Positions 1-10,100 of a stretch of 64,000 nt of DNA are shown here, one piece after another (positions within the stretch are counted from its first letter, which is position 1; the number at the start of each line of letters is the position of its first letter). The DNA comes from Streptomyces sp. CC53 (GTDB lineage: Bacteria; Actinomycetota; Actinomycetes; Streptomycetales; Streptomycetaceae), in NCBI RefSeq assembly GCF_001865245.1, contig NZ_MKXB01000036.1:62001-126000 (forward strand), read 5' to 3'. Both the position numbers and the translations under genes were made by a program. The notes under the pieces are model-generated. The model was not told the origin of the DNA. It made no database searches and was given only the letters and a program-made list of their open reading frames with translations.

Positions 1-1070
1 TGCGCGGCCAGCACGAAGTTCCCGACGGAGTCGGCAGGCATCCCCGTGCCCGGGTAGTGGCCCACCAGGCCCTTGTCGAGCACCTGCTCCAGGCCGACGC
101 CCTCGGCGATCGGGAAGGCCAGGTCCAGCTTCGGGATGCGGATGATCGCGAAGCCCTCGCCCGGCGCGAACTCCCCCGCCCCGTCCTCCGTCTGTGAGTC
201 CGGTGCCTCATCGCTCCACGTCCGTTCCAGCTTCGAGAGCGCCTCGTCGGCCTCCGCGCGAGCCTGGACGTTGGTCCACCACACCTGGTGGACGACGAAG
301 AGCACCATCGCCAGCCCGGACGTGACGAGCACCGTGCTCGCGGCCCGGGCGGCATGCGCGGCGGGCGACCGCTTGCGGCGGCGCCCGGCGCCCGTCGGAC
401 GTCGCGCGGCCCGGCGTCTCCCCGAACCGGCGCCAGGGGCCGCCGCCCGCCGGGCCCCGGCCCGTCGCGAAGGGGACGTCTCCCCCCTCTCAGAGGGCGC
501 CGGCTCCGCTTCCGGAGCCGACTGCGGCGGGAGCGGTGTCCCGAAGTCCTCCTCGCCAGAGCCGGCCGTCCACTCGTGGGCCGACGGGGCCGGGGCATAC
601 GCCTGCGGTTCCTGAACGTACCAGCCGTCCGGTGACGGGAGCGGCTCGTGGCTGTACCAGATGCCGGAAGGCTGGGGTGGTACCGGAGTGTCCCAGGTGT
701 CCGGCGGCGGCTGATGGGCGTACGCGTCGGCCGGTTGGTGCGGTGGGTACGTCTCAAGGTCGGAGGAGGCCGGCCGGCCGGGCCACGGGGAGGGGTGCGG
801 AGCCGACGGGTACGCCGGAGGCTGGTGAACGTACCAGTCGTCCCGCGACCAGTGCGGTTCCTGAACGTACCAGCCGTCCGGTGACGGGAGCGGCTCGCCG
901 CTGTGCCAGGCCCCGGACGGCTGGGGCGGTGCGGAGGTGTCCCAGCCGTCCGGCAACAGCGGTGGTTCCCGGACCCACCAGGCGTCCGGTGACGGTACGG
1001 GAGGGTACGGCTGCCGAGTCGCCGGTGCGCCGAACCCGTACGCGGCCTCCTCCGGATGCGGCATGGTCAT
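1..1070 (-). CDS. Class E sortase (C-terminus beyond window)
   Basis: Membrane-anchored transpeptidase that attaches LAxTG-type proteins to the cell wall. The ATG at 1068-1070 has GGAGGA eight bases upstream. About 356 residues are visible. The first ~220 are a proline, tryptophan and tyrosine-rich disordered cytoplasmic tail with repeated SPDGWYVQEP-like units, then an arginine-rich stretch, then one membrane helix (around TVLVTSGLAMVLFVVHQVWW). After it comes the start of the sortase barrel, including FAIIRIPKLDLAFPIAEGV and LDKGLVGHYPGTGMP, which is typical of actinobacterial class E sortases. The catalytic His, Cys and Arg would lie beyond base 1 and are not seen. The two genes at 1192 and 12036 encode matching LAxTG substrates, so it is probably their dedicated sortase. 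The long repeat-bearing tail is unusual for the family. Confidence 0.88.
   Translation of the reverse strand, partial: MTMPHPEEAAYGFGAPATRQPYPPVPSPDAWWVREPPLLPDGWDTSAPPQPSGAWHSGEPLPSPDGWYVQEPHWSRDDWYVHQPPAYPSAPHPSPWPGRPASSDLETYPPHQPADAYAHQPPPDTWDTPVPPQPSGIWYSHEPLPSPDGWYVQEPQAYAPAPSAHEWTAGSGEEDFGTPLPPQSAPEAEPAPSERGETSPSRRAGARRAAAPGAGSGRRRAARRPTGAGRRRKRSPAAHAARAASTVLVTSGLAMVLFVVHQVWWTNVQARAEADEALSKLERTWSDEAPDSQTEDGAGEFAPGEGFAIIRIPKLDLAFPIAEGVGLEQVLDKGLVGHYPGTGMPADSVGNFVLAA
604..648. repeat. 45-bp direct repeat, copy 1 (inside sortase tail)
   Basis: This stretch is identical over 45 bp to 853-897. The offset is 249 bp (83 codons), so the repeat stays in frame and duplicates the coding for an SPDGWYVQEP-type unit in the disordered N-terminal tail of the sortase. 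Perfect DNA identity, not only protein similarity, suggests a recent duplication or gene conversion. Confidence 0.85.
853..897. repeat. 45-bp direct repeat, copy 2 (inside sortase tail)
   Basis: Second copy of the in-frame 45-bp repeat described at 604-648. Flanking codons are also similar but diverged, so the whole tail appears to have grown by unit duplication. Confidence 0.85.
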
Positions 1071-1191
1071 GAGGAGGGTCCTCCGGAGACTCGGCCGGGT
1101 CGGTCCCGGCGGGATGGGGGTGACGGCCCGGTCGGGGCCGGCCCGGGTCTGCGGCGCCGCGGTGCCCGGGCGTGCGGGGAGCGGTGTCCGG

Positions 1192-2586
1192 TCAGTGGCC
1201 CTGGGAGGCCCTGCGCCGGGAGCGGGTGTAGCGGGTCCCGGCGAACGCCCCGCCGAGGAGGAGCACGGTGCCGCCGACGGCGGTCAGCGTGAGCACCGTG
1301 CCGTCGCTGCCCGTCGAGGCGAGGTTCCGGCCCGGGAGGCCCATGGCGGAGCCGGCCTTCGCGGACGGGATCTCTGTCGAGGACGGTGTGGCTCCCTGCC
1401 CCGCTTCGCCCTGTGTGCCGTGCTCGTGTGCGGAGTCGGTGCCGCTCTCGTCGAGGTCGGTGGGGCTGGTCGGGACGGCCGGGTCCGTCACCTCCAGGGC
1501 AGCGACGCCCTCGGCCGTCTCCTCCGGTGCGACAGCGACGCTCGGGGCGGCGCCGGCGGCCGGGGCCTTCCCGTCGAGGGAGACGGTGACGGTCGCGGCG
1601 TCGGCGGTGCGGCCGGTGACCTTCATGGTGACCTTGCTGGCGTTGTCCTGGAGGGTGATGATGCCGGCGTGGCGGCCGGTCGTGGACAGGACGATGGGGA
1701 CGGCGGTGTGGTAGTTGCCGTCGGTCACGCGGTAGGCGAAGACGCTGTCGAAGTCCTTGTCCAGGGAGCCGGACGGGCGGCGGTATTCAAGGAGCAGGCT
1801 CTCCTTGTTCCCCATCGGGATCTCCAGCGCGCGGGTGCCTTTCTGGGAGCCGTAGAGAGGCTTGAGGCTGAAGGTCCCGGAGCCGGTGACGCGCCGGTGC
1901 TCCGCGGTCTCCAGCCAGCCCATGCGGATCAGCTGGTTGGCGGACAGGCCGGCTTCTCCGTTGCCACCCATGGGGGACCTGCCCGCGACGGCGGCGCGCT
2001 CCCCGCAGTCGACGAGGTTGCCGTTCTTGCACGTGAAGCGGACCTGGTGGCCGAAGCCGATGTTGTGGCCGAACTCGTGGCGGATCGTGGTCTCGGAGAC
2101 GTCGTTGTTGCCGGTGTTCAGCCAGGTGTAGCGGCCGCCGATGGAGCCCATGCCGGACCAGTAGCAGCCGAGGCGGGGCAGGATGATGGACAGATTGTCC
2201 CAGTCCCTCTTCCGCTCAAGGCCCTTGGCGGTGACCTGTGCCTCGATGTCCTCCCGGATTCCCCTGAGGTCAGTGCAGCCAGCCTTCTGCCGCAGGGTCA
2301 GCGGACCGAGGACCTTCTCCTTGACGGCGGGTACGAAGGTGAACCGGCCGCGCGAGACCTGACTGAAGTACGTGTTCAGCGACTCGCCCGCGCCGAAGTA
2401 CTTGTCGACGGCGTTCGCCCGCATCACGGCGGGGTCGGGGTGTGCCCGGTCGGAGAAGTCGGCCATGACGACGAGGACGCGGCCTTCCTTGGCGTCGTCC
2501 GCCGCGGCCGGCGTGGCCCAGGCCCCGACCGCAAGCGCGGTGAGGGATGCCGTGGCGGCGAGGACCCTGGCGATTCTGGTGCGCAT
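1192..2586 (-). CDS. Secreted M6-type zinc metalloprotease with LAxTG anchor
   Basis: Predicted 464-aa secreted protease. The ATG at 2586 is preceded by AAGGGGAG and begins a signal peptide (residues 1-30, cleavage near TPAAADDA); an in-frame extension further upstream lacks these signals. The catalytic HEFGHNIGFGH motif (H170, E171, H174, H180) is a metzincin-like zinc site and SPMGG supplies a Met-turn. A beta-rich C-terminal domain and an acidic Ser/Thr/Pro linker follow, then LASTG (422-426), a hydrophobic segment and an Arg-rich tail, which is a classic sorting signal of the LAxTG kind used by class E sortases. It lies 121 bp downstream of the sortase start, on the same strand and therefore upstream in transcription. 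A paralogue lies at 12036-13412. The target of proteolysis cannot be told. Confidence 0.9.
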   Translation of the reverse strand: MRTRIARVLAATASLTALAVGAWATPAAADDAKEGRVLVVMADFSDRAHPDPAVMRANAVDKYFGAGESLNTYFSQVSRGRFTFVPAVKEKVLGPLTLRQKAGCTDLRGIREDIEAQVTAKGLERKRDWDNLSIILPRLGCYWSGMGSIGGRYTWLNTGNNDVSETTIRHEFGHNIGFGHQVRFTCKNGNLVDCGERAAVAGRSPMGGNGEAGLSANQLIRMGWLETAEHRRVTGSGTFSLKPLYGSQKGTRALEIPMGNKESLLLEYRRPSGSLDKDFDSVFAYRVTDGNYHTAVPIVLSTTGRHAGIITLQDNASKVTMKVTGRTADAATVTVSLDGKAPAAGAAPSVAVAPEETAEGVAALEVTDPAVPTSPTDLDESGTDSAHEHGTQGEAGQGATPSSTEIPSAKAGSAMGLPGRNLASTGSDGTVLTLTAVGGTVLLLGGAFAGTRYTRSRRRASQGH

Positions 2587-2874
2587 GTGCTCTGTGCTCC
2601 CCTTGCTCGGAGTGTGCTTCACCCCGTAAGAGCAGGAGCCGGCCGCACCCTCGCACGCCGTTGCCATCTCGTTATCTTCCGGGGCGGGGGGATCCGCCAC
2701 CGAGGGAGTCCAGCCCCCTCCTCGTGCTCCGGGCGGCCCTCAGCGCCCAGCGTCCGTACCCCACCCCGAGCCCCCGGGCCGGGCACGGTCGAGGCAGGCC
2801 GTCGATGCGCCCGAACGGCTGAACCTCGCCCCTGTCCAGCCCGGTCCGCCCTCGCCGTGGCCCACCATGAGCCC

Positions 2875-3525
2875 ATGAACGTGATCAAGGCTGCGGCCTC
2901 GCCCGCTCCCTCTTCCACCTCTCGTGCGGCTCGCAAAGTCGTACCGCTCTGCGCCGCAGTCGTCGCCGCGGCGGTTGTCCTACCCGCCCTGCTGGCCGGC
3001 CCGTCGGCCGCGCAGACCGCACCTGAGCGTCCCGCGGTTCGCGCGGCCCAGGCAGTCTCGATGGAGCAGGCCGTACTGGAGCGCATCAACGCCTACCGTG
3101 CCCGCCACCACGCCCCGCCGGTCACCCTGGACCAGAACCTGAACGGCATCGCGGCGGACCGCGCCCGGCAGTGCACCGGCAGGCCCGTGGCCTCCAGCAG
3201 CCCGCCCTACCTGACGAACGTGGCAGCGGGCGTCTACAGCAACCCTGAACTCTACGTCGACGCCTGGTACGAGACCAGGACCGGATACGACTACGACTCG
3301 GGCACCATGTCGGACTTCAGCGCCGGCAACTTCACCCTCATGGTGTGGAACGAGGTCACGACGATCGGCGTCGGGTTCGCCGACACCTGCGAGTCGAGTA
3401 GCCCCAGCGGCTTCCCGTACGAGCTGACGGTCGCCTTCGGCCCGACCGGGAACGTCCCCGGCGCGTTCAAGGCGAACGTCAACCGGCCCGACCCCACCGT
3501 CCCACTGCCCACTCCCGCCACCTGA
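2875..3525 (+). CDS. Secreted CAP-domain (SCP/PR-1-like) protein
   Basis: Predicted 216-aa secreted protein. Residues 1-47 form a long signal peptide (twin basic region, then VVAAAVVLPALLAGPSAAQT). The rest is one CAP/SCP domain: an early helix with NAYRARHHAPPVTLDQNL, then YVDAWYETRTGYDY, then NFTLMVWNEVTTIGVGFADTC, which matches the usual HxTxxVW(K)xTxxxGCG block. The conserved histidine of that block is replaced by Asn, so metal or ligand binding known from other CAP proteins may be lost. It is transcribed away from the M6 protease, and a strong hairpin follows its stop. Role unknown; bacterial CAP proteins are usually extracellular and often stress or envelope related. Confidence 0.85.
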   Translation: MNVIKAAASPAPSSTSRAARKVVPLCAAVVAAAVVLPALLAGPSAAQTAPERPAVRAAQAVSMEQAVLERINAYRARHHAPPVTLDQNLNGIAADRARQCTGRPVASSSPPYLTNVAAGVYSNPELYVDAWYETRTGYDYDSGTMSDFSAGNFTLMVWNEVTTIGVGFADTCESSSPSGFPYELTVAFGPTGNVPGAFKANVNRPDPTVPLPTPAT

Positions 3526-3545
3526 CAGCACCGCAGCCAGCAAGT

Positions 3546-3593
3546 CCCGCCCTCGGGCCGCCGCACCGGCGAGTGCGGCGGCCCGAGGGCGGG
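3546..3593 (+). terminator. Perfect 21-bp stem-loop after the CAP gene
   Basis: Arms 3546-3566 and 3573-3593 are exact reverse complements, with a 6-base loop. It lies 20 bp past the stop codon of the CAP gene. There is no T-run, as is common for Streptomyces terminators. Confidence 0.8.
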
Positions 3594-4154
3594 AGGAAGA
3601 CCGCCGCGGACGGCGTCGAGGCGCCCGGCCCGCGAGCGTGCCGGTGCGGCGGCCCCACCGGGCGGTCGGGGGCGAACCCGCATGACGCCGAAGTCCGCAG
3701 TCGAGCTGTATCGGAGACAAGGCCGGTGCCGTGCGGCGGCCCCACCGGAGTCGCGCCGCGGACGAGCCCGCGCCCGCGGTGCGGGGATCCGGAGCTACCC
3801 GCCGCCGCGGCCTGACGATGCCCGACCAGGGCTCGAAAGCCGGCGAATCAAACGCCCGAATCCCGCTCATCTGCGCGATAGGCGAGGGGGGCAAGGGCCC
3901 GGAGTGAGCGAAGGGACCGAGGCCGGGCGCAGAAGAGGACTGATTCACGCCGCTCCCGGTCGGCTCCTGAACGGCCCGCGACACACCTGAGAAGACCCTC
4001 CGTGCAGTCGGCGGGAGGGTTCGTCGTGGAGGACGGACACCTGGAGCCGGTCGCCGTGGCCGGTTCACGCCCTGGAGAGGGAATGGCCGACTCCCTACCG
4101 TCATGGACGGCCCGCGCACAGGGTGCGGGCCTTCGTCATGCCGGGAGAACCCCT
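3594..4154. other. Non-coding stretch before the giant gene; 18-bp direct repeats
   Basis: No gene is supported here. An 18-bp sequence is repeated exactly at 3644-3661 and 3731-3748, and its first 12 bases also match the right arm of the preceding terminator. A weaker hairpin (GGCCCGC with GCGGGCC) lies near 4107-4129. Codons of the in-frame extension upstream of 4155 have low third-position GC, which argues that this part is leader rather than coding. Confidence 0.5.
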
Positions 4155-7100
4155 TTGGACATCAGCGACAGCCGCGTGAAGGTCTACAGCGATCGCAGGT
4201 ACACACGGACGACGGCGGTGCGGCACCAGGGCACCACACTGGCCTTCGCGATGGACGATCAGCGCCGGATCGTCTACAGCGTGCTCGCACTCGACGGATA
4301 CGACCCCGCGCGGGGTGACACGGACGCGGCCTACTGGAGCGAGAACCCAAGGGAACTCTCCTTCCCGCAGGAGCTGAACCGGGTCGGCTACGCGGCGCTC
4401 GGCACCGTGACGATGCCCCGGGTGAAGAAGGGCGGCCGGGCGGAGGCGGATCCGGGTCAGGTGCTGGACCCGGAGGAGACCAACGCGTTCCTCTCCTCGA
4501 CGGCCCGGCTGACCGCCGATGTTCCCTTCCAGGTGCTCTCGGACGGCACCCACGTGATCGTTCTGCGGCAGTCCATCGCCGCCGGGCACCCCGACGCGGT
4601 GCGCGAGGTCACGCCGGGGGCGGCGTCGGCCGCCGGGACCGAGCCCCCGCTCGTGGACGGCCTGCTGCTCTGCGACCGCTTCCTGATGGTGGGCGGCATC
4701 CTGAAACCGGTGCGCGAGACCCGCTACCGGCGCAGTCGGATGAAGCACCGTCCCGGCTCCGCCAAGGACAGCCTCGGCGCCTCCGACATGGAGGGCAAGC
4801 CGTTCTACGAGCCGACCCAGGCGATCGGCTTCGTCCGCAACCTGAGCGAGGGACGGTTCGCGGCGGTCCTGGTGCCGACCAGCGTGGCGGGGGCCCAGCG
4901 CTGGCAGTTCTTCGCCTGGAACACCGTCACGGGCCGTATGGACGCGTTCAGCGTGGACCGTTCGGCCGACGGGCTCTTCACCACCCAGGGCAACCGTGCC
5001 TGGACCAGTCCCGACCCCCGCTACCAAGGCGCCGTGTACGAACGCGGTGCCGGCCCGTGCCCGTTCACCGGGGCGCCGCTGGTACCGGTGCGATCCGAGT
5101 CGGGATTCGGGGAGACGGCGCTGAGGCTGGCCACCGCCGGGGCCCAGGGCACCGTGGACACGATGCCGCGCGGACCGGAGTTCACCGTTCAGGCGTGGGT
5201 GAACCCGGCCCGGCAAGCCGCCACCACGCTCCTCACGAACGGCTACACGCTGGAGCTCACCGACCAGGGCTGCCCGCGGCTGCGCGCCGGCGACAGCGAA
5301 CTCACCGGAACACAGCCGCTGCCGGCCGGGCGGTACACCCATCTGACGGCCACATACGCCGACGGCACCGCGACCCTCTACCTCGACGGAACGCCCTGCG
5401 GCAGCGGCGCGTTCGCCTTCCCCGGGGAGGCTGCGGGCGAGGCGGTCATCGGCGGCACCGTACCCGAGGGCGGCTTCGCCCTCGACGAGCTGCGGGTCTG
5501 GGACCGCGCCCTCGGCCCCACCGAGATACGCGAGGACCTCGGCCACCGGCTGGTCGGCGACGAGCCGGGCCTGGTGGCGTACTACCGGTTCGACGGGGGC
5601 GCCGGAAGTATCGCGTACGACCAGACCGACGCCGCCCGCCACGCCGCTCTGACCGGTGAGGTGAGCTGGGAGACCTCCACCGCTCCGATCGGGGACCACG
5701 CGGGCATCCGGCGCGACAGCTTCACCTTCGCCAACCGGGAACCGGTCTCCGCGCCCTCCGCGGTCCTCTACCACCAGCAGGAGACGCGGGCCTGCGGCTA
5801 CGACGCGGCGGCGAAGCCGGTCAAGAGCCAGGCCCGCGTCCTGCTGGCCTGCGCCACCCGCGATACCGCCGACCCGCACTCCGAACCCTGCCTCGCCACC
5901 CTCGACTTCGGAGTCGGCGTGGACGGCAGGCTGGCGCAGACCGCCGACGTGGTGATCCTGCCCGAGATCGGGACGGACGCCGCCGACACCGGGCTGGAGC
6001 GGCAGAGCCTGCTGGAGCAGCGGATCCAGATGCTGCGCAACGAGATCGCCGCCCTGGAACCGCAGGTCCCCCCGCTGGCCGCCCGCTGCGCCGACCTCGC
6101 CGCCACCCGGAACCAGGTGACGTCCGCACAGCAGACGCTCGACACGGCCCAGGCACGCTGGGACACCCTGCGCTACGACCCGACCGACTGGACGTCGGTG
6201 CGCATGTTCTTCAACAACTCGGTCGGGCGCTACGCCGTACAGGCCCTGAACAACCGGCTCACCCTCGGCGAGTCCGTGGTCGGCGGCAGCAGCACGCAGA
6301 CCAGCTCCGTCTGGAAGATCGAGCACAGCGGCCTCACCCACAGCGGCCGGCCGCAGTACTACGTGTACACCTACGACCGCGCCTACCGCCTGAACGTCTA
6401 CAACGCGGCGACGAACGACCAGGCGCACATCGAGCTCTACCCGACCACCACCACCGACTACACCAGCGAGCAGCTCACCCTGACCCGGCTGGCGGGAAAC
6501 GTCTGGCGTCTCGTCGCCCGCCACAGCGGCAAGACTCTCGCGCTGCGCTACGGCAGCGAGTACAACCGGATCCGCCAGTACACCGACTCGGTCCTCTCCG
6601 GCAGCGAGGGCAGGTGCGAGATCGAGTCGCTCGGGTCCCGCTCGGGCGCGGACACCGCCGTGGCAACGGCGCGCGACGACCTCACCCGGCTTCAGGCCGC
6701 GCTGGACGTTAAGCTCGCGGCCCAGGAGCAGCTGGACGCCGTCAACCTCCAGCTGACCACCCGGCGGGACGCGCTGAGTGCCGCCGAGGACGAACTGGCC
6801 CTGCTCACCGCCGGTATGGCCGGGGCCGACGACGTGGTGGTGCCCGCCGTCCACCTCGGCACCGACCCCACCGGCCTGACGGTCTGCGGCGGCCTCCTCG
6901 CCTTCGCCCGCACCGCCGATGCGCCCTTCCTGATGGACAGCTCGACCGGTCAGGTCGCGCTCTACTTCCGGGGGCTCAACGGGCAGTTCTTCGCGGCCTA
7001 CTACGACACCCGCGTGGTACGCGGCAGCAAGGTCCTCGGCTCCGGTGCCTCCGGGCTGCTTCTCACCGCCTGGGACGCCTCCGTCGACCTGAGCGGCGTC

Positions 7101-10100
7101 ACCGTCACGGTCAGCGAGGTCCCCGGGCAGCCCGCCCTCTGCGACCTCACCCTGGACCGCCCCGGCGAGCGCGAGGTGTGGCGGGGGCTTCCGCGCCACG
7201 CCCGCACCCTCGTCGACGTCCTCACCGGCGCACCGGAGGGCGACCCTCCCACGATCGGCGTGCTCGCCGACCCCGGCCCCCGGACCGGCCCGGCCGCGCC
7301 ACCGGAGCCGAGTACCGTCCTGCCCCTGGCCGCGCCGCTCGCGCAGCCGCTGGCCGCCCCCGCCTACCTCGCCACCGACGACGGCGTCCGCCTCCTCACC
7401 GCCTCCGCCGGTGCCGGCGCGGTCGAACTCCACCTCGACGCCCCCTGCCTGCCCTCCCCGGGCTCCCCGGTGCGGGTGGTGCGCTACGACACGAGGCTGG
7501 CCGAGGCGGAACGGCCGGGTGCCGACCTGCGCCGGGGCTCCCGGCTGGTGACCGCCGCGGCCGGCTACGAGGACGCCCGGATCGCCGACGGCACCGCCAC
7601 GCAGGCCGTGGCCGGGCACGGCTGCCGCTGGCGCGGCGCCTCCCCCGGCCGGGCGCTCGCCTTCGACGGCGCCACCCAGCACCTCGGCCTCGCCCCCGAA
7701 CTGGTGGAGCAGACCGCCATCCCCTCGGACGTGACCGTCGAGGCGTGGGTCAACCCGTACGCGATGGAGGGCACCTCGCGCCTGGTGCATGCCGCGAACG
7801 GCGAGGACGCGCCGTACAGCCTGCTGCTCACGGACGCCGTCCTCCGGTCCGCGGTGGCCTTCTCCTCCGACTCGGCCCACGTGACGGTGGACCGAGTCGA
7901 CCTGACGGGCGGCCCCTTCACCGTCGAGACCTGGCTGCGGCGCACCACGGCGGGGTACAGCGCCGAGGAGACGGTGGCCGCGCAGGGTTCCTCCGGCACC
8001 GCCGGGAGGAGCCTCGCCCTGGGCTACCGAGCCTCCGGCGCCTTCTTCTTCAGCCTCGGCGGCGGGGAGGACCTGCAGACCGCCGGCACCTACGCGGACA
8101 CCGACTGGCACCACTGGGCCGCCACCTACGACCCCGCCACCGGCGCCCAGGTGCTGTACCGCGACGGTGTGGAGACGGCCCGCCGCACCGCCACGGCCCC
8201 GTACACCGGCGCCGGCACCCTGGTCCTCGGCCGCGCCGTCAACGGCACCCGCGGCCTGCGCGGCACCATCGACCAGCCGCGCCTGTGGGGACGGGCCCGC
8301 ACCGCCGCCGAACTCCGCGACCTGATGCGGCAGAACGTCACCGGCAGCGTGCCCGGTCTGCTCGCGTCCTGGACCTCCACCTCGGGCCAGCTCCTGGACA
8401 CCTCCGGCCACGGGCGGCACGGCATCCGGCACGGCGACGCCACCGAGGCGAACGCCCACGCGACCGGATACCGGGTCGTCTTCGGCGTCGGCGAGCGCGC
8501 GGTGCGCAGCCGCGAGGTCCACCCGGCCGGGGAGTGGGCCCATCTGGCGGCCGCATTCGAGCAGTCGTGGGCGGTGCGGCTCGACGGCGCGGCCTGGCTG
8601 GACGGGGACAACGACGACACCCTGGACCTGACCGGTGACCTCACCCTGGAGGTGTTCTGCCGACTCGACCGGCTCGGCATCACCCACGGCCTGGTGACCC
8701 GCGGCAGGCTCGGCTCCGACGACACGGCCGTCCCCTACCAGCTGTCGGTACGCCCCGACGGCAGGCTGGAGTTCGCCTTCGAGGAAGCCGGGGGCACCGC
8801 CCGGCGGTTCGTCTCCTCCGCCACCGTGCCGGTGGGTCGCTTCACCCGGCTCGCCGCGGTCAGGCGGGCGGGCCGCGAGACCGCCGAACAGAAGGGGACC
8901 CGGGAGATCACCCTGACCAACCCGGACGGCTCCACCACCGTCGAGACCGTCGACGTGATCCAGGACATGGAGGTCCGCTCCTGGGACGACATCACCTTCT
9001 ACATCGACGGCGCAGCCTGCGGAACCTCCCGCTACACCGGTGGCGGACCGGGCGGCGGCGAGGGCGCGCTGGAACTGGGCCGGGTCTGGGACGGGCCCCG
9101 CCCGTACGCGGCCCAGGGCGTCCTGGGCGAGGTGCGGATCTGGAACACCGCCCGCGAGGCCGCCACGATCGGCGCCGCCGTCTCTCCTCGCGACAGCGGC
9201 CTGGCGGCCCGCTTCACCTTCGAGGAGAACGAGGGCAACACCAGCACCGACACCACCGGCTCCCATGCCGTGCGGCTGCGTGGTGCCACCTGGACGCGCA
9301 ACCCCGACCCGCAGGGCAGCCGCTTCCGGCTCTACCGGGACGGCTCACCGATGCCGACCGAGCCCCTCGACCCCGGCGCCCCCGACCATCCGGCCGCGAA
9401 CGGCGCCTTCACCCAGAGCCAGTTCACCCTGGGCGCCCGGCGCGCGGGCACCGCGGTCACCGAGGCGCTGGACGGCACCCTGGAGGAAGTGCGGGTCTGG
9501 CGCACCGCCCGTACCGCGGAACAGATCAGCGACAACCTCTTCACCCGCCTCAAGGGCGACAAGGAGGACCTGGTCGGCTACTGGCCGTTCGACCGGGACT
9601 CCACCGCCGTCGGCGCCACCCGGGTGCGGGACCTGGGACTGCGCGGCAACGACCTGGAGGTCGGCGCGGGCACGCCGCCCACCGTCGTCCTGTCCACCGC
9701 TCCGGTCTCCACCGACACCGCCGCCGTCCGCTCCGCGATCTCCGGGGTGCGCACCGCCTTCCACCAGACGATCGCCGGGACCCCGGCCACCGCAGAGTAC
9801 GCCGACATGCAGTACCGGCCGGACGGCTCGGCGGCGGGGGTGATGAAGCGCGCCTACAGCTATCTCAACGACAGCGGCCGCTGGGCTCTGGTGACCGGCT
9901 ACAAGGTCGGCGACCTGGTGTCGGAGTGGGTCAGCCAGGTGCAGTACGACCCGCAGCTCGTCGGCTACCTGGAGGGCGCGCCGCCGGTGCCCTCGGAGAA
10001 CCTGACGGGTGAGAACGGCGACTACGCGGGCGCCTCCGCCGTCACGTTCACCACCGCGGACTCCGTGACCGAGTCCCTGTCCTCCTCCCGGAACCGCAGC

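Noticed and set aside
937..2874. Long plus-strand frame leading into the CAP gene
   Set aside because: It is antisense to the sortase tail and M6 protease; the CAP protein has its own signal peptide starting at 2875.
4002..4154. GTG 4002 or ATG 4083 as start of the giant gene
   Set aside because: Third-position GC in 4083-4154 is far below the coding level and rises exactly at TTG 4155, which has a good GGGAG spacing. ATG 4083 has its own GGAG and is kept as an alternative.
4101..9266. 1,721-codon open frame on the minus strand opposite the giant gene
   Set aside because: Shadow frame caused by high GC at third positions; its protein is low-complexity Gly/Ala/Arg/Val with no domain, while the plus strand shows clear LamG and lectin motifs.
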